Assembly: GCF_020521235.1 (NCBI RefSeq)
Contig: NZ_BLAY01000115.1
Coordinates: 1 to 33,180 of the forward strand
DNA: 33,180 bases
Source of the DNA: Microseira wollei NIES-4236
Lineage (GTDB): Bacteria; Cyanobacteriota; Cyanobacteriia; Cyanobacteriales; Aerosakkonemataceae
Direction: 5' to 3'
Shown: piece after piece, positions 16,765 to 27,783 of the stretch
How the letters are laid out: every line of letters begins with the position of its first letter
Numbering within the stretch: position 1 is the first letter of the stretch
Notes under the pieces: generated by a model
The model's database searches: none
Told to the model about the DNA's origin: nothing
The model's input: the letters and a program-made list of their open reading frames with translations, nothing else
Position numbers and translations under genes: made by a program

Positions 16765-17958
16765 TCAAAGTGTAAAGTAGAACGTTGCCCCCTGATTTAC
16801 TGCTGCTTCAGCCCAAATTTGCCCGCCGTGGCGCTGGATAATGCGCTGCACCGTTGCCAGACCAATGCCGGTTCCTTCATAATCTTTATCGCTGTGCAGG
16901 CGCACGAAAGTGCCAAATAGTTTTTCAGCGTCAACCATGTCGAAGCCTACACCGTTGTCGCGAATAAAATACAAGGCATTATCAGTATTATGCAATTGGT
17001 TATTGCTATTAGCAACGCCAAATTCTATCCAAGACACGAGGTTTTTTCCCGTGTACTTCCAGGCATTGCCCAGCAGATTTTCCAGCATAATCTTCAGGAG
17101 TCGCCTATCCCCTTGGACGATGATGCCTTCTTCAATAACAAAATCCACTACTCTTTCTGGATTGGTTTGCCGCAGCGAAGTCGCAATCTGTCGCGCTATG
17201 TTGCTTAAATTAACAGTTTCAAAGCAAATTTCGCTGCGCGTCACATAAGACAAATGCAGCAAACCATCAATCAATTGATTCATCTGCCCAGATGCCGCCT
17301 GTACTTGTTGCAGGTAATTTTTACCAGGAGGGTCTAATTTGTTTTCATATTGGTTTCGTAGAACTTGGCTGAAGGCCATAAGTCTGCGGACGTAGGCGCG
17401 TAAATCGTGGGAAACCGAATAAGAAAAAGCTTCTAGTTCTTTGTTTACTGCTTCTAACTGAATCGTGCGGCGCTTTAAGTTTTCATTGAGTTGTTTGATT
17501 TCTTTCTCGACTTTGATGCGTTCGACGATTTCCTGTTGCAAGCGTTCGTTTTGTTGTTGCAGTTTTGAGTGCAAGTTGCGGATGCTCAAGTGCGTCGTCA
17601 CGCGGGCTAAAACCTCTGCCTGTTGAATTGGTTTGGTGATATAATCCACCCCGCCGACGCTAAACCCTTTGACTTTATCTTCCCCATCGCTAAGCGCCGT
17701 CATAAAAATCACTGGGATATCTTTAGTTGCCCGCTCGGACTTGAGGCGGCGGCAAGTTTCAAACCCGTCTATTCCCGGCATCAGTACATCCAATAAGATC
17801 AGATCGGGGGAAGCATATTTGACCTGCTCGATTGCGCTTTCCCCATCTTCTGCTACCAACACTTCAAAGCCAGATTCATTTAAACAATCCAGCAGCACTC
17901 CTAAATTGTTAGGCATATCATCAACGATTAAAATAGTGCCTTGTACATTGGCGTTCAT
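16765..17958 (-). CDS. Receiver-histidine kinase (first paralogue)
   Basis: From the ATG at 17958 this has 397 residues; a GTG at 17973 could add five. The layout is receiver (Asp57), coiled coil, HisKA with His184 (SVSHDLRAYVRR), then HATPase with NLLGNAWKYT, DNGVGF and GTGIGLATV. The H-box usually continues DLRAP; here the proline is Tyr, which may change how the kinase turns on. No membrane segment is present. It begins 37 bases after the stop of the giant kinase gene and ends 21 bases before its paralogue, so the three are very likely one transcript. Confidence 0.93.
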   Translation of the reverse strand: MNANVQGTILIVDDMPNNLGVLLDCLNESGFEVLVAEDGESAIEQVKYASPDLILLDVLMPGIDGFETCRRLKSERATKDIPVIFMTALSDGEDKVKGFSVGGVDYITKPIQQAEVLARVTTHLSIRNLHSKLQQQNERLQQEIVERIKVEKEIKQLNENLKRRTIQLEAVNKELEAFSYSVSHDLRAYVRRLMAFSQVLRNQYENKLDPPGKNYLQQVQAASGQMNQLIDGLLHLSYVTRSEICFETVNLSNIARQIATSLRQTNPERVVDFVIEEGIIVQGDRRLLKIMLENLLGNAWKYTGKNLVSWIEFGVANSNNQLHNTDNALYFIRDNGVGFDMVDAEKLFGTFVRLHSDKDYEGTGIGLATVQRIIQRHGGQIWAEAAVNQGATFYFTL

Positions 17959-17995
17959 AATATTTGCACCCACCCTATCCGGTTTTTCAATCAGT

Positions 17996-20900
17996 TCAAT
18001 TGCGAATATTATTTCCAGGTAAATAAGCTTTGAGAAACTCGCGAATTTGTTTGACCTGAAAACCTTTGGCTAACTTTCGCACCTCGGTGACAAACGGCAC
18101 AAATTTCTCATCCAATTGTTCAATTAAAGCAACTCGTTCCAGAATGGCTTTGATGTTGCCACGCATTGCCAAATCGAGCAAAGCGTTGACTTGCTCCCTC
18201 GGCGGAGGCACAATAGCCGTTTGAAGTGACTGCTGATTTTCATCCTTTATCTTTTCTACTTCCTCCTTTTCTTCGTAAATCCATTCCAAACCCAAATGCA
18301 CCCGCAAACGTTCAAGAAGTATCTCGTAACCCACAGGTTTGGAGATAAAATCGTTACAGCCTGCCTGGAAACTCTGGCGTTGATTCCGATCAAAAACGCT
18401 GGCAGATGTAGCGATTACTACCACCCCTTTGAGTTCGGTTAACTGCCGAATTTTCCTAGTCGCTTCAAAGCCGTCCATCACTGGCATTACCAAATCCATT
18501 AAAATACAATCTGGCTCAAACTCAATAGCCTTTTTCAGACAGTCCTGACCATCGACTGCCTCAATAATTTCAAACCCTAAAGGCGATAGTAAATTCACCA
18601 ATACTGCCCGATTTGACCACTTATCGTCCACTACCAAAACTTTGCGTTTTTCCCCTTTAAAACCGATAATATTACGTTGTTCGGTCTGGGGAGCATCAGT
18701 CCATTGTTCAAGTTCTGGTAAATCCAAATCAAACCAGAAAACGCTACCTTGACCCAAGGTACTTTTAACTTTAATTTCGCCCCCCATTAGCTCGACTATT
18801 TTCTGGCTAATTGCCAATCCCAAACCCGTCCCTTCAGTCTTGCGGCGTCGCTCTCCTACTTGCTCAAAGGGCAAAAAGATTTTTGTTAAATGTTCCGGTG
18901 TCATGCCTATACCCGTATCTTCTATTTGAAAGCGTATTTTGGTAATCGGTAATGGGTTATGCTCTTCTGGATTATCTATCACCTTTACTTTAAAAGTGAC
19001 GCCGCCAGAGTCGGTAAACTTGACCGCATTGCCTAGTAAATTAATTAAAACTTGCCTTAACCTTTTCTGATCAGCATTCACCCCCGCAGGTAAGGGATGA
19101 ATGGGTTCGTAAATAAAGGCAATAGCTTTTTGTTCCGCTCGAATGCGAACGATATCGCACAAGTTTTTAAGAAAGCTGGGAAAATGAAAATCCTGCGGTT
19201 GTATTTCCATTTTCTGGGCTTCGATTTTAGAAAGGTCTAAAATATCGTTGATTAGGGTCAGCAGGTGTTCGCCGCACTGTTGAATAATATTCAGCCCTTC
19301 TTTTTGTTGCTCGACATCTGCCTTTGCTCCAGCTAATTTCCGAGTATTTCGTTTGAGGATTTGCGCGTAACCCAAAATTCCATTCAAAGGCGTTCTGAGT
19401 TCGTGGCTCATATTAGATAAAAATTCGCTTTTTGCTCGGTTCGCCACATCGGCTTTTTCTTTAGCTTGTTGCAGTTGCAAGTGACTTTCTTGTAATTCCT
19501 GAGTTCTCTCTTCTACTTTTAATTCCAGGGTGCGCGAATAGTCTTCTAACTGCTCTTTGGCAAGTGTTAGGTTTTCCAAAAGCCGGGCATTTTCTAGAGA
19601 AATGGCAATCTGAGAAGATAGAATGTTTAAAACCTCTATACGCTCTGGAGTAAATGCACCAGCGGTTAGATTATTTTCTAAATAAAGTAGCCCGATTAAT
19701 TTACCTTGATTGACGATAGGAGTACATAAAATAGACTTTGGTTGCTTGCTGGTAATATAAGGATCGGTCGTAAAGAGTCCTTCTGTAGTTGCATTATTTA
19801 AAACTACATTTTCTTTGGTTCTTGCTACATAATTTATCGCCGATAACGGCAGCATATCCCCGGTTTCTACTGTTGATTGTCCCACAACAACTTCATCTTT
19901 ATCGACTGCACCCGCTGCTTCTATAAACAGTTGCCCATTTTTTCCTAAAATCAGCAATCCGGTTTGAGCGCCGGCGTTTTCTATGACAATTTTCATCAAC
20001 TTATTCAACAATTTTGCTAGCTCTATTTCGCCGGATAGCGCTTGAGATGCTTTAATCACTGTCCTCAAGTCCAAAACTCCGGAAGCGCCAAAAGTTGTGG
20101 TTTTAGTTGTTGATTTAGTATCGGTAAGTTCTGGGTCATAATTTTGGACAATTAACTGGGAATACCTGGATTCCAAATCTTGTATTTTTGCCGTTGCTCC
20201 CCAGCAAGTATATCCATAGTAAGCTTCTGTTAAATAAGTTTTAGCAATCTTTTCTCTGCCCAGGCAAAGATAAAATTCTCCTGCTAATTCGTTTGCTAGT
20301 GCTTCCTCGTGGGTGTATCCTTGTTCTTTAGCACCCTGAATGGCAAGATCGTATAATTCCATTGCTACTAAAGTTTGTCCCAAAACCCGCGCTTTCTCAG
20401 CTTCTACTAAGTCGTATTTATGCTGGAAATTACTCGCTGCATGAACTGTCCAAATTTGCATCATTTCTTGATTTTTTGTCACCTTTTTCAGGCATTCTGC
20501 TTGCTCGCTTTCCCGCAGCTGGGGATACCGCGCCAGAAGTGCTAGAGAATAATAAAAATTATGTTCGGCAACATAAAGAATACCGACTACACCGTCTAGT
20601 TGGGTGGTGGCTAATTCGGCATATTCTACAGCATCATCGGATTTTTTAAACAAATATAATAAAATTAACTTGAAAAGATAGAAACAAAATATTAGCATTT
20701 TAAAATTGGCTTTAACCACCATGGGCAGCATTGTTTCTTCGCTGAAACTTTCACCTGTTAGAATGCAAGGATTATCTGCCTTACCCGCTAAATTTAAGGC
20801 GGCTTGGCGACCAATTTTTATATAATATGTTCCTAACTCTTGTTTCAGCTTTTCCAGTAGTTCCTCATAAGACCCATACTTTTGCTCTAGGTATTCTAGA

Positions 20901-23900
20901 TTTTCGCCGCATAAAAATAAATACATACAATATTCGGTACTACCATAACCCAAGTATTCAACATTGCCGGTTTCGAGTTTGGTTTGAATCGCGGTGAGAA
21001 AATTAGGGATCGCACGCCGCAAGGGTTCTTTCCAAGGTTGAATATGACTGGCAAATACTTTGTGAACTTGACACTTAATCGGAGCGGAGGGAAATCGATC
21101 TAAAACTTTCAAGGACAAGCGCCCAAATTCATAACCGCGATCGAAATCGTTAAACAATCCGCACAGCATTAACCCATACAAACAATATCCATAAGCAGAC
21201 CGCGCCGTATTCCCATACTTAATCGATAAATCTACAATCGATAAGATGACTGGTAACAACAATTCTGGCTTACCAAAATAAACGGGTGGTATTATAGTAA
21301 TTAAAGTTTTAATAGCTGCTGCTTTGACAGCATCAGTCATAATTGGCAGATTTGCTAAATCGGCTATTTGACTCGTTTCAAACATCAAACTATTGCTAGT
21401 TTCTGAAGCGTTTGTTAGAGGCGTTTCCAGTATCTCCAATGCTGACAATCCTGTCTCTATAGCTGAGATTAAATTGCCTTGAATGGTAGAAAAATAAATT
21501 TTTCTCTTGTAAATCCTCGCTTTCTCTAAGACGCTATGAGCTTGTGATAAAGCCTTGTCAATTAATTGTTTAGATTCGAGATAATTTGTATTCAAATATT
21601 CAACTTCTATCGCTGCATCAGAAAGGGAAAAAGTCAGATCGTACTGACAATCCCAACTATCTTCTGTCAGTAATTTTAAACCGAATCGTAAATATCTGAC
21701 AGCAGCGTCATAAGCTGTCGCCGCCTTTGCTTTCTGACCTGCTATCAGATTGAGTTTTGCCAATTTATATTTTTCTGAATTACTGGTAATTAGCTCAGCA
21801 CCAATATTCAATTGATTGACAATATCAAAGATATTTTCTTCAATTTTATCTGGCTGGGTATTCTTTAACAGCAGTTCGCCTACTTTTAGGTGAATTTGTT
21901 TTTTAATGGCGCCTGGAATAATTTCATAAGCTGCTTGCTGCACCCGGTCGTGTAAAAATTTGTAGGTAATTGCCGATTGTAATCTATTCAATTTTTCCAG
22001 TTCTTCTTTTTCAAAGGCTAGGGTAATTTTGTCAGCATCGCTTAAAGGTATAATTAAACCTGACTGAAGCGCTCCCCATAGGTCTGCTGCTGTTTCCTGA
22101 AGAGATTTTTCGTTAACAATTGACAAAACGTTTAAATCAAATCTGTTTCCTATGCTAGCCGCTAATTTTAAAACATTCTGAGTTTTTTCATCTAATTTTT
22201 CAATTTTGCCGACCAGTTCAACAACGTTATCAGTTATACCCATTTTTTTTATTCGGTCGATGTCCCACTTCCAGACGCGCGAACGCATGTCAAATAACAA
22301 AACTTTTTCTTGGTAAATATATTTAAGTAACTGCTTTAAAAAGAAGGGATTACCACGGGTTTTTTCTAGCAAAAGTTCTGCCAATTCAAAAAGGTTGATT
22401 GACTCTTGCAGGGGCAAGGCAAAAAGTTGGTTTATGTTGTTTATATCTAAAGGTTTAAGGATGATAGTATTAACCTTGTTTGTCAGCTTAACTTCATCCA
22501 AAATCAGCATTAAAGGATGAGTTGCACTAACTTCGTTATCTCTATATGCTCCAATCAGCAATAGATATTTACTATCTGGGTCTGTTACAAGCAATTGGAT
22601 TAATTTTAGCGAAGCTGCATCGACCCACTGTAAGTCATCCAGGAAAACAATTAAAGGATGTTCTTCTCTTGTAAAAACGTGAATGAATTGTTTAAATACT
22701 AAATTAAATCTAGCCTGGGATGCGGTTGGTTCTAAAACCGGCACTTCTGGTTGTTTTCCAATAATTAGTTCGAAGGGAATGACATCAATAATAACTTGTC
22801 CGGTTTGACCCAATGCTGTTAAAAGTTTCTTTTTCCAAATTTCCAGATTCTCAGCACTTTCTGTTAGCAACTGGCGCATCAATTCCTGGAAAGCCTGAAT
22901 CACCGCAATATAAGGAATATTTCGCTTAAACTGGTCAAATTTGCCGGAAATAAAATACCCGCTCCTTGCTATAATGGGCTTGTGAATTTCATTTACTAAT
23001 ACCGATTTGCCAATTCCTGAATAACCAGAAACTAGCATTAGTTCTGTTGTGCCTTGAAAAATGCGCTCGCATGTCTCAAGCAACGTTGCTATTTCGGCTT
23101 CCCGACCATAAAGCTTTTGGCAAATTTGAAATTTTTCTGAGATTTGTTGCGTCCCCAAACGAAAGTTTTCTATTTTTCCTGTAGCATACCATTGATTTAG
23201 ACAATTTTCTAAATCAGCTTTTAGCCCCCAACCACATTGATATCTGTCTTCCGCTGTTTTGGCTAACAATTTCATTACAATCTCAGAAACCACTGGCGGA
23301 ATTTCTGGTTCGCTCCTATCGGGTGGAGTTGGTATTTTAGCAATATGACAGTGTACCAATTCGATTGGGTCTTTGGCGGTAAAAGGTAGGGTTACCGTCA
23401 GCATTTCATAAAAAGTAACCCCCAAAGAATAAAAGTCAGTCCGGTAATCGATATCTCGATTCATCCTTCCGGTTTGTTCGGGAGAAATATAAGCTAGCGT
23501 TCCTTCTATTAAGTTGGGATTGCTAATTCTCTCGGTTTCTTTTGCCAGACGCGTTGCCATGCCAAAGTCGATAATTTTTACAGAGTTTGTTTCTAAATTG
23601 ATGACGATATTGTCCGGCTTAATATCTTTATGAATAATATTGTTTTGATGCAGTTGACCGATGGCGTCTGCTAGCTGGATGGCTAGGTGCAAGAAGCGGG
23701 ATAATTCTATTTTTTGTTCCGATGCGATCGCTCGGTGGAGCGATATTCCACCAAAGTCTTCTAAAATCAGCGCAATTCCGTTACTATAATTTTCCAAACC
23801 CAGAGGTTTTACAACGCCTGGTATACCGAGATTTTTGACAATTTCATACTCTTGTCTGATTTGGGCAATGTCCTTTAAACTAGGATAATCTGTTTTTAAA

Positions 23901-24010
23901 CTTTTGATAATCACCGATTGTCGATCGATTTCCCTAACGGCGCGATATACGACTGTCTTTGACCGGGCGTAAATCTGTTCTACGATTTTGTAACCAGGGA
24001 TAGCAATCAT
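17996..24010 (-). CDS. Giant Hstk-type Ser/Thr kinase - ATPase - GAF - His kinase - receiver
   Basis: A 2004-residue signalling protein. Residues 1-270 are a Ser/Thr kinase with Lys36, the catalytic HKDIKPDN (Asp129) and DFG at 148-150. An AAA/NB-ARC-like ATPase follows (P-loop GYSGIGKS at 329-336, Walker [10 protein letters not shown]), then a long helical TPR-like region to ~1300. A GAF sensor (~1318-1480), a coiled coil, HisKA with His1536 (NMSHELRTP), HATPase ([16 protein letters not shown]) and a receiver with Asp1839 complete it, plus a 90-residue tail. This is the cyanobacterial Hstk family, where Ser/Thr and His kinase activities share one chain. All key residues are intact. It heads an operon with two receiver-kinases. 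Confidence 0.95.
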   Translation of the reverse strand: MIAIPGYKIVEQIYARSKTVVYRAVREIDRQSVIIKSLKTDYPSLKDIAQIRQEYEIVKNLGIPGVVKPLGLENYSNGIALILEDFGGISLHRAIASEQKIELSRFLHLAIQLADAIGQLHQNNIIHKDIKPDNIVINLETNSVKIIDFGMATRLAKETERISNPNLIEGTLAYISPEQTGRMNRDIDYRTDFYSLGVTFYEMLTVTLPFTAKDPIELVHCHIAKIPTPPDRSEPEIPPVVSEIVMKLLAKTAEDRYQCGWGLKADLENCLNQWYATGKIENFRLGTQQISEKFQICQKLYGREAEIATLLETCERIFQGTTELMLVSGYSGIGKSVLVNEIHKPIIARSGYFISGKFDQFKRNIPYIAVIQAFQELMRQLLTESAENLEIWKKKLLTALGQTGQVIIDVIPFELIIGKQPEVPVLEPTASQARFNLVFKQFIHVFTREEHPLIVFLDDLQWVDAASLKLIQLLVTDPDSKYLLLIGAYRDNEVSATHPLMLILDEVKLTNKVNTIILKPLDINNINQLFALPLQESINLFELAELLLEKTRGNPFFLKQLLKYIYQEKVLLFDMRSRVWKWDIDRIKKMGITDNVVELVGKIEKLDEKTQNVLKLAASIGNRFDLNVLSIVNEKSLQETAADLWGALQSGLIIPLSDADKITLAFEKEELEKLNRLQSAITYKFLHDRVQQAAYEIIPGAIKKQIHLKVGELLLKNTQPDKIEENIFDIVNQLNIGAELITSNSEKYKLAKLNLIAGQKAKAATAYDAAVRYLRFGLKLLTEDSWDCQYDLTFSLSDAAIEVEYLNTNYLESKQLIDKALSQAHSVLEKARIYKRKIYFSTIQGNLISAIETGLSALEILETPLTNASETSNSLMFETSQIADLANLPIMTDAVKAAAIKTLITIIPPVYFGKPELLLPVILSIVDLSIKYGNTARSAYGYCLYGLMLCGLFNDFDRGYEFGRLSLKVLDRFPSAPIKCQVHKVFASHIQPWKEPLRRAIPNFLTAIQTKLETGNVEYLGYGSTEYCMYLFLCGENLEYLEQKYGSYEELLEKLKQELGTYYIKIGRQAALNLAGKADNPCILTGESFSEETMLPMVVKANFKMLIFCFYLFKLILLYLFKKSDDAVEYAELATTQLDGVVGILYVAEHNFYYSLALLARYPQLRESEQAECLKKVTKNQEMMQIWTVHAASNFQHKYDLVEAEKARVLGQTLVAMELYDLAIQGAKEQGYTHEEALANELAGEFYLCLGREKIAKTYLTEAYYGYTCWGATAKIQDLESRYSQLIVQNYDPELTDTKSTTKTTTFGASGVLDLRTVIKASQALSGEIELAKLLNKLMKIVIENAGAQTGLLILGKNGQLFIEAAGAVDKDEVVVGQSTVETGDMLPLSAINYVARTKENVVLNNATTEGLFTTDPYITSKQPKSILCTPIVNQGKLIGLLYLENNLTAGAFTPERIEVLNILSSQIAISLENARLLENLTLAKEQLEDYSRTLELKVEERTQELQESHLQLQQAKEKADVANRAKSEFLSNMSHELRTPLNGILGYAQILKRNTRKLAGAKADVEQQKEGLNIIQQCGEHLLTLINDILDLSKIEAQKMEIQPQDFHFPSFLKNLCDIVRIRAEQKAIAFIYEPIHPLPAGVNADQKRLRQVLINLLGNAVKFTDSGGVTFKVKVIDNPEEHNPLPITKIRFQIEDTGIGMTPEHLTKIFLPFEQVGERRRKTEGTGLGLAISQKIVELMGGEIKVKSTLGQGSVFWFDLDLPELEQWTDAPQTEQRNIIGFKGEKRKVLVVDDKWSNRAVLVNLLSPLGFEIIEAVDGQDCLKKAIEFEPDCILMDLVMPVMDGFEATRKIRQLTELKGVVVIATSASVFDRNQRQSFQAGCNDFISKPVGYEILLERLRVHLGLEWIYEEKEEVEKIKDENQQSLQTAIVPPPREQVNALLDLAMRGNIKAILERVALIEQLDEKFVPFVTEVRKLAKGFQVKQIREFLKAYLPGNNIRN

Positions 24011-24553
24011 GGTTTAAAACTCTATCGCACCTGCAACTGTGGACTTGCACCTATCCAAGCGATATCGAGCGCCTTGGAGTTAAAAGTATTGATTATAATA
24101 ATTATTATGTAACCAATTTTTGATGTTGAAAAGGCAAATTTTCTGGGGCGATCTCAACTTGCGTCAAATTCTAATTGTACCACAATTTAAAGTATAGCGA
24201 AGTATAAGGCAACACTTATTTTGTCAAGTTATCAGGACTGACGCAGGATGAGAAAAGAAACAAAGGTGAGACCGTCGTTCGCGGAAGCTTGCGCTGCGCG
24301 GATGCGCGGATTCGTGCGGTCGGCATATCTCTAGTTGCCTTTGCCAACTATTTTTCATAGAAACCCGGATGGGTGCGCGTCAGACCCGTTTATCTTACTC
24401 AGGACTGACGCATATTTATCCTCTCGAAGTGATTGACTGGATTTAAGTGGCGTGGGAAAATAAAAATACACATTCAGCCGAAATAATTACCGTATTTGAT
24501 GCAGGAAGAGTGTGCCAGTTACGTAAGTCCTAAAAATTTTTGAGTCTTTAATC
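24011..24553. other. Intergenic region with dispersed repeats
   Basis: About 540 bases between divergent genes. TCAGGACTGACGCA occurs twice in direct orientation (24232-24245 and 24399-24412). Between the copies lies the second copy of the GC-rich repeat seen after ilvD (GTTCGCG at 24277, GCGCGGATGCGC at 24296-24307). The pattern suggests layered repeat insertion. No gene is supported. Promoters for the giant kinase and the MFS gene must lie here, but I cannot point to them. Confidence 0.55.
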
Positions 24554-25798
24554 ATGCTCTTTCCTGGATATCGGGTTAGCTTTTTTTTGCTAATCATAGG
24601 ACAGTTTCTCTCTGTATTGGGAAGCGGAATCAGTACTTTTACTATCGTGTGGTGGCTGACCGCCAAATATAACTCAGGTACGCTAATTGCTATACAGCTG
24701 ATCGCATCTATGCTACCTGGCATTTTATTGGGTCCGTTACTTGCTCCTATAGTAGACCGACTGCCACGGCAGAAAATCATGCTGGTCTGCGACTTGCTCA
24801 ACGCAGTGCTGCTTGTGCCAATCATTGCAGCTTTTGCCCTAGAGAAAATTAATATACCTTTGTTGGTGCTGTTCGCTGTACTCTCTAGCGTGCTTGCAGC
24901 AGTCCACCAACCCACACTCCTCTCAGCCTGTAGTCAAATCATCACCCCAGAAGGTCGTGGCAAACTTGCTGGAATCCGAGAATTCATGCACGCCTCAAAG
25001 TCAGTTTTTGGACCCATCATAGCAACATTGTTATTCAATTGGTTTGCTGTGTCTCAAATTTTGGGAGTGCAACTGCTGACTTTTATTATCTCTTTTGTCT
25101 CTTTAATCTTCGTGAAACTTCCACCGCTTCTGGACAGAGAAAAACAGGGTTTGTGGACAGCCAATGATGACTACAAGCAAGACTTGATTGAAGCTTGGCA
25201 CTTTATGTGTCAAAACCGTGGTCTAACGATACTTTTAGTGTTCTTCATGTTAGTCAACATCGGAATTACACTTCCTTCAATCCTGCCACTGCTTGTCACC
25301 CAAGTCTTCCATGCAGGTCCTGGTGTTTTGGCAAGTCTGGAAACGGCTTATGGTATTGGATGGATAGTTAGTAGTATAGCTGTCACAGCAACCGGAGGTT
25401 TTTCCCAACGGGTACAGGCGTTACTGATAGGAATGCCTGCTTGCGGTTTATGTAGAGCTTCTCTAGGGATAAGTCCGACAGTGGGATTGGCGATGGGTTT
25501 TACTTTTCTCTATGGTGTAGTCGGACCTGCCGTCAATGCTTCAAGTACCGCAATTTGGCTGGAGTGGGTACCCGAACGGCTACAAGGACGCATCTTTAGT
25601 ATTCGTAATTCTCTAGGGCAGTTGGGTACGACAATCGGCTATTTGTTCGGGGGCATATTAGCAGACCGCTATGGTGCTTCATTAATCCTAGAAGCTGGGG
25701 GCATACTCGTTTTTGTTGTCACCATTTTGGTGATTTTGGAAAGTTCCTTGTTCTCCTTGCAGCAGAGTTCTTTATCTCAAGAAGGGCTGGCTGAATAA
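24554..25798 (+). CDS. MFS transporter, EntS-like (MFS_3)
   Basis: A 414-residue major facilitator with about 12 membrane segments. The loop between segments 2 and 3 carries the family's D-R-L-P-R-Q-K pattern, and a second, related motif is ADRYGAS near residue 375. The overall pattern is that of the enterobactin-exporter-like MFS_3 group, which often export peptides or siderophores made by nearby NRPS genes. It lies tail to tail with the condensation-carrier gene, so export of that cluster's product is plausible. The ATG at 24554 has no obvious strong ribosome-binding site, but the first membrane segment begins immediately, so this start is reasonable. Confidence 0.85.
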   Translation: MLFPGYRVSFFLLIIGQFLSVLGSGISTFTIVWWLTAKYNSGTLIAIQLIASMLPGILLGPLLAPIVDRLPRQKIMLVCDLLNAVLLVPIIAAFALEKINIPLLVLFAVLSSVLAAVHQPTLLSACSQIITPEGRGKLAGIREFMHASKSVFGPIIATLLFNWFAVSQILGVQLLTFIISFVSLIFVKLPPLLDREKQGLWTANDDYKQDLIEAWHFMCQNRGLTILLVFFMLVNIGITLPSILPLLVTQVFHAGPGVLASLETAYGIGWIVSSIAVTATGGFSQRVQALLIGMPACGLCRASLGISPTVGLAMGFTFLYGVVGPAVNASSTAIWLEWVPERLQGRIFSIRNSLGQLGTTIGYLFGGILADRYGASLILEAGGILVFVVTILVILESSLFSLQQSSLSQEGLAE

Positions 25799-25805
25799 CG
25801 ATATA

Positions 25806-25928
25806 ACTCCTAAGAAACACACTTCAATCTGGGTGGGGGAAGGCAGGTTTTGTTTTAATCTTATCGGTGTGGTGTACAAGGTTAATATCTAAACCTGCCC
25901 CTACAATTACCCTGTGTTTCTTAGGAGT
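25806..25928. repeat. MITE-like element with 15-bp terminal inverted repeats
   Basis: ACTCCTAAGAAACAC (25806-25820) and GTGTTTCTTAGGAGT (25914-25928) are perfect inverted repeats. A second inner pair, GGCAGGTTT and AAACCTGCC, lies inside. The 123-bp unit is non-coding and sits between the 3' ends of the MFS and condensation-carrier genes. It may be a miniature transposon or act as a two-way terminator. A target duplication is not clear. Confidence 0.65.
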
Positions 25929-26021
25929 ATCAGGTATGCTGATAGTGGACTTATTCAGTTTAATCGGAATCTGTAAATACACGATTCGCTCACTGCTATA
26001 GTTGCCCTTTTTAGCACAACT

Positions 26022-27749
26022 TTAATCTGATTTTTTCTGACGGATTATCTTAGCTAAATTCTCTATACTCGATGCATAAAATAATGAACGTAACGGCAAT
26101 TTTATGGCAAATTGTTTTTCAATCTCCGCCGCCAGAACCATCATCAGCAAAGAGTTACCTCCCAAATCAAAAAAATCATCCTCAACAGAAATCGGTCCAG
26201 TTTGGAGAAGATTTTCCCAAATATCAATCAGTTGCGCTTCCAGCGTACCGACCGTCAAGACTGTTTTTGGCCTTCTCCTTTGCTGAAGCCATGAGGTCAT
26301 CTTACCATTTTTATTGACTTTGGCGACAGATGATTCATCTGGTATCCGTAAACATCGCGCTTGCATCTCAAGACTGAGTTGTTCTGCATATTGAGCAATC
26401 GTCAATTGGGGACTATCCACAATCTTATTAAGTAGCCGCTCAAATTCTTGCAGGTAGCTAGAGATTGTTTGAGCTTCAAATAAATCTGTATTGTAGTAAC
26501 ACCGCAACAATAATTGCTCCTCGGTTTCTAAAGCATCAATAAATAGCTCGAAGTTTTCGTAATATCGGGTTCCAATCGAACTTTCAACCGTTAATCCGTC
26601 TAAGTGAAGTTTTTGCGGTTTAGTCACTCTATCGACATTGAATCTAATCGAAATTAAAGGAATTCGGTTTGGCTGTCGGGTCAATTTTAACTTTTTCAGT
26701 AAACTCCCAAATGTTAGCTGATGATGTTCAATATCTGACATTAAAGTGTCAGAACGCCAGCGCAAATAATCGGCAAAATTTATCTGTGGGTTAACCTTGG
26801 TGCGTGAAGGGAGCAAATTCACGCAATGTCCGATTAATTGAAATTTATCGCTTACCGATTGTCCGGCGATCGCAATACCGAGAACAAAATCTGACTGTTG
26901 GGTGAGGGAATAGAGAAAAACTTCAAAAGCTGCCGTTAACGTAATCATAAATGTAGCCCCCTGACTCATCCCGATTTTTTTCAGGGGGACGATAGTTGTG
27001 GCAGAAATCTCCCAATCTTCCCGATCCGCCTTAAAACTTCGCTCTTGGGGATAGGGACGATCTGTAGGCAAATTTAAGGGAGGAACGGGTGGATTAAGTC
27101 GGTTTAACCAATAGTTTTCAGCCAATAGATAGGCTTCTGTCCTCATCTGTTGTTGCGACCATAGAGCGTATTCACTAAAGGGAATAACATGAGGAAGCTT
27201 GGGAATTTTACCTCGTTTTTTGGCATTGTAAAGGGTTGACAATTCAGAATAAAAAATGCCTAAAGACCAACCATCAAAAATAATATGATGGGCTGTAAAC
27301 AGAAGCCGATGTTCTTGGGGAATGAGCCTAACTAATTTGACCCGAAATAAAGGTCCCCAAATCAAATCGAAGGGTTGCTTGACGGCATCAGTTTGAATAT
27401 TTTGCCATGCTTGTTTTTGCTCATCAATAGATAGTTCTTCTAGAGAAATCAAAGGTATATCGAATTTGATACTAGGAGCAATACATAACTGACGACCATC
27501 GGGACTAAAGGTACTTCTAAGAGATTCATGTCGTTCGACGATCGTTTCCAGAGCAAAATGCAACGCCTCTAGATTGAGGGAGCCAGATAAATTCAGCACC
27601 ATTGAGAGATTGAAGGCACAATTAGCATCGTCTCCCATCTGTACAGAGAGCCAAATTTCCTGTTGTGATTCTGTGGTGGGGACAGTTGACTGTAGTTCCC
27701 CCTTGGCAAACGGGTCAAAATCTACAGGGATGAAAAGAGGTTGTGACAT
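26022..27749 (-). CDS. NRPS condensation-carrier protein without adenylation domain
   Basis: A 575-residue protein with one condensation domain (~22-450; active-site HHIIFDG at 154-160) and one peptidyl carrier domain (~500-572; Ser533 in DLGGNSLL takes the phosphopantetheine arm). The N-terminal VDFDPFAKGELQSTVPTTE is what follows the aminotransferase domain inside McyE-type synthases, so this was probably once part of the PKS chain. No adenylation domain is present, yet NGKM (481-484) just before the carrier looks like its last core motif (A10), suggesting an internal deletion. The carrier would need loading by another protein. There is no thioesterase. It follows the PKS in the same direction after a 440-bp repeat array. 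Confidence 0.9.
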   Translation of the reverse strand: MSQPLFIPVDFDPFAKGELQSTVPTTESQQEIWLSVQMGDDANCAFNLSMVLNLSGSLNLEALHFALETIVERHESLRSTFSPDGRQLCIAPSIKFDIPLISLEELSIDEQKQAWQNIQTDAVKQPFDLIWGPLFRVKLVRLIPQEHRLLFTAHHIIFDGWSLGIFYSELSTLYNAKKRGKIPKLPHVIPFSEYALWSQQQMRTEAYLLAENYWLNRLNPPVPPLNLPTDRPYPQERSFKADREDWEISATTIVPLKKIGMSQGATFMITLTAAFEVFLYSLTQQSDFVLGIAIAGQSVSDKFQLIGHCVNLLPSRTKVNPQINFADYLRWRSDTLMSDIEHHQLTFGSLLKKLKLTRQPNRIPLISIRFNVDRVTKPQKLHLDGLTVESSIGTRYYENFELFIDALETEEQLLLRCYYNTDLFEAQTISSYLQEFERLLNKIVDSPQLTIAQYAEQLSLEMQARCLRIPDESSVAKVNKNGKMTSWLQQRRRPKTVLTVGTLEAQLIDIWENLLQTGPISVEDDFFDLGGNSLLMMVLAAEIEKQFAIKLPLRSLFYASSIENLAKIIRQKKSD

Positions 27750-27783
27750 ATACTGAATGCTCCCGAACTGGTGAATAAAAGTC

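Noticed and set aside
20362-20649. A 95-residue plus-strand frame opposite the giant kinase
   Set aside because: Antisense shadow with no ribosome-binding site or recognisable domain.
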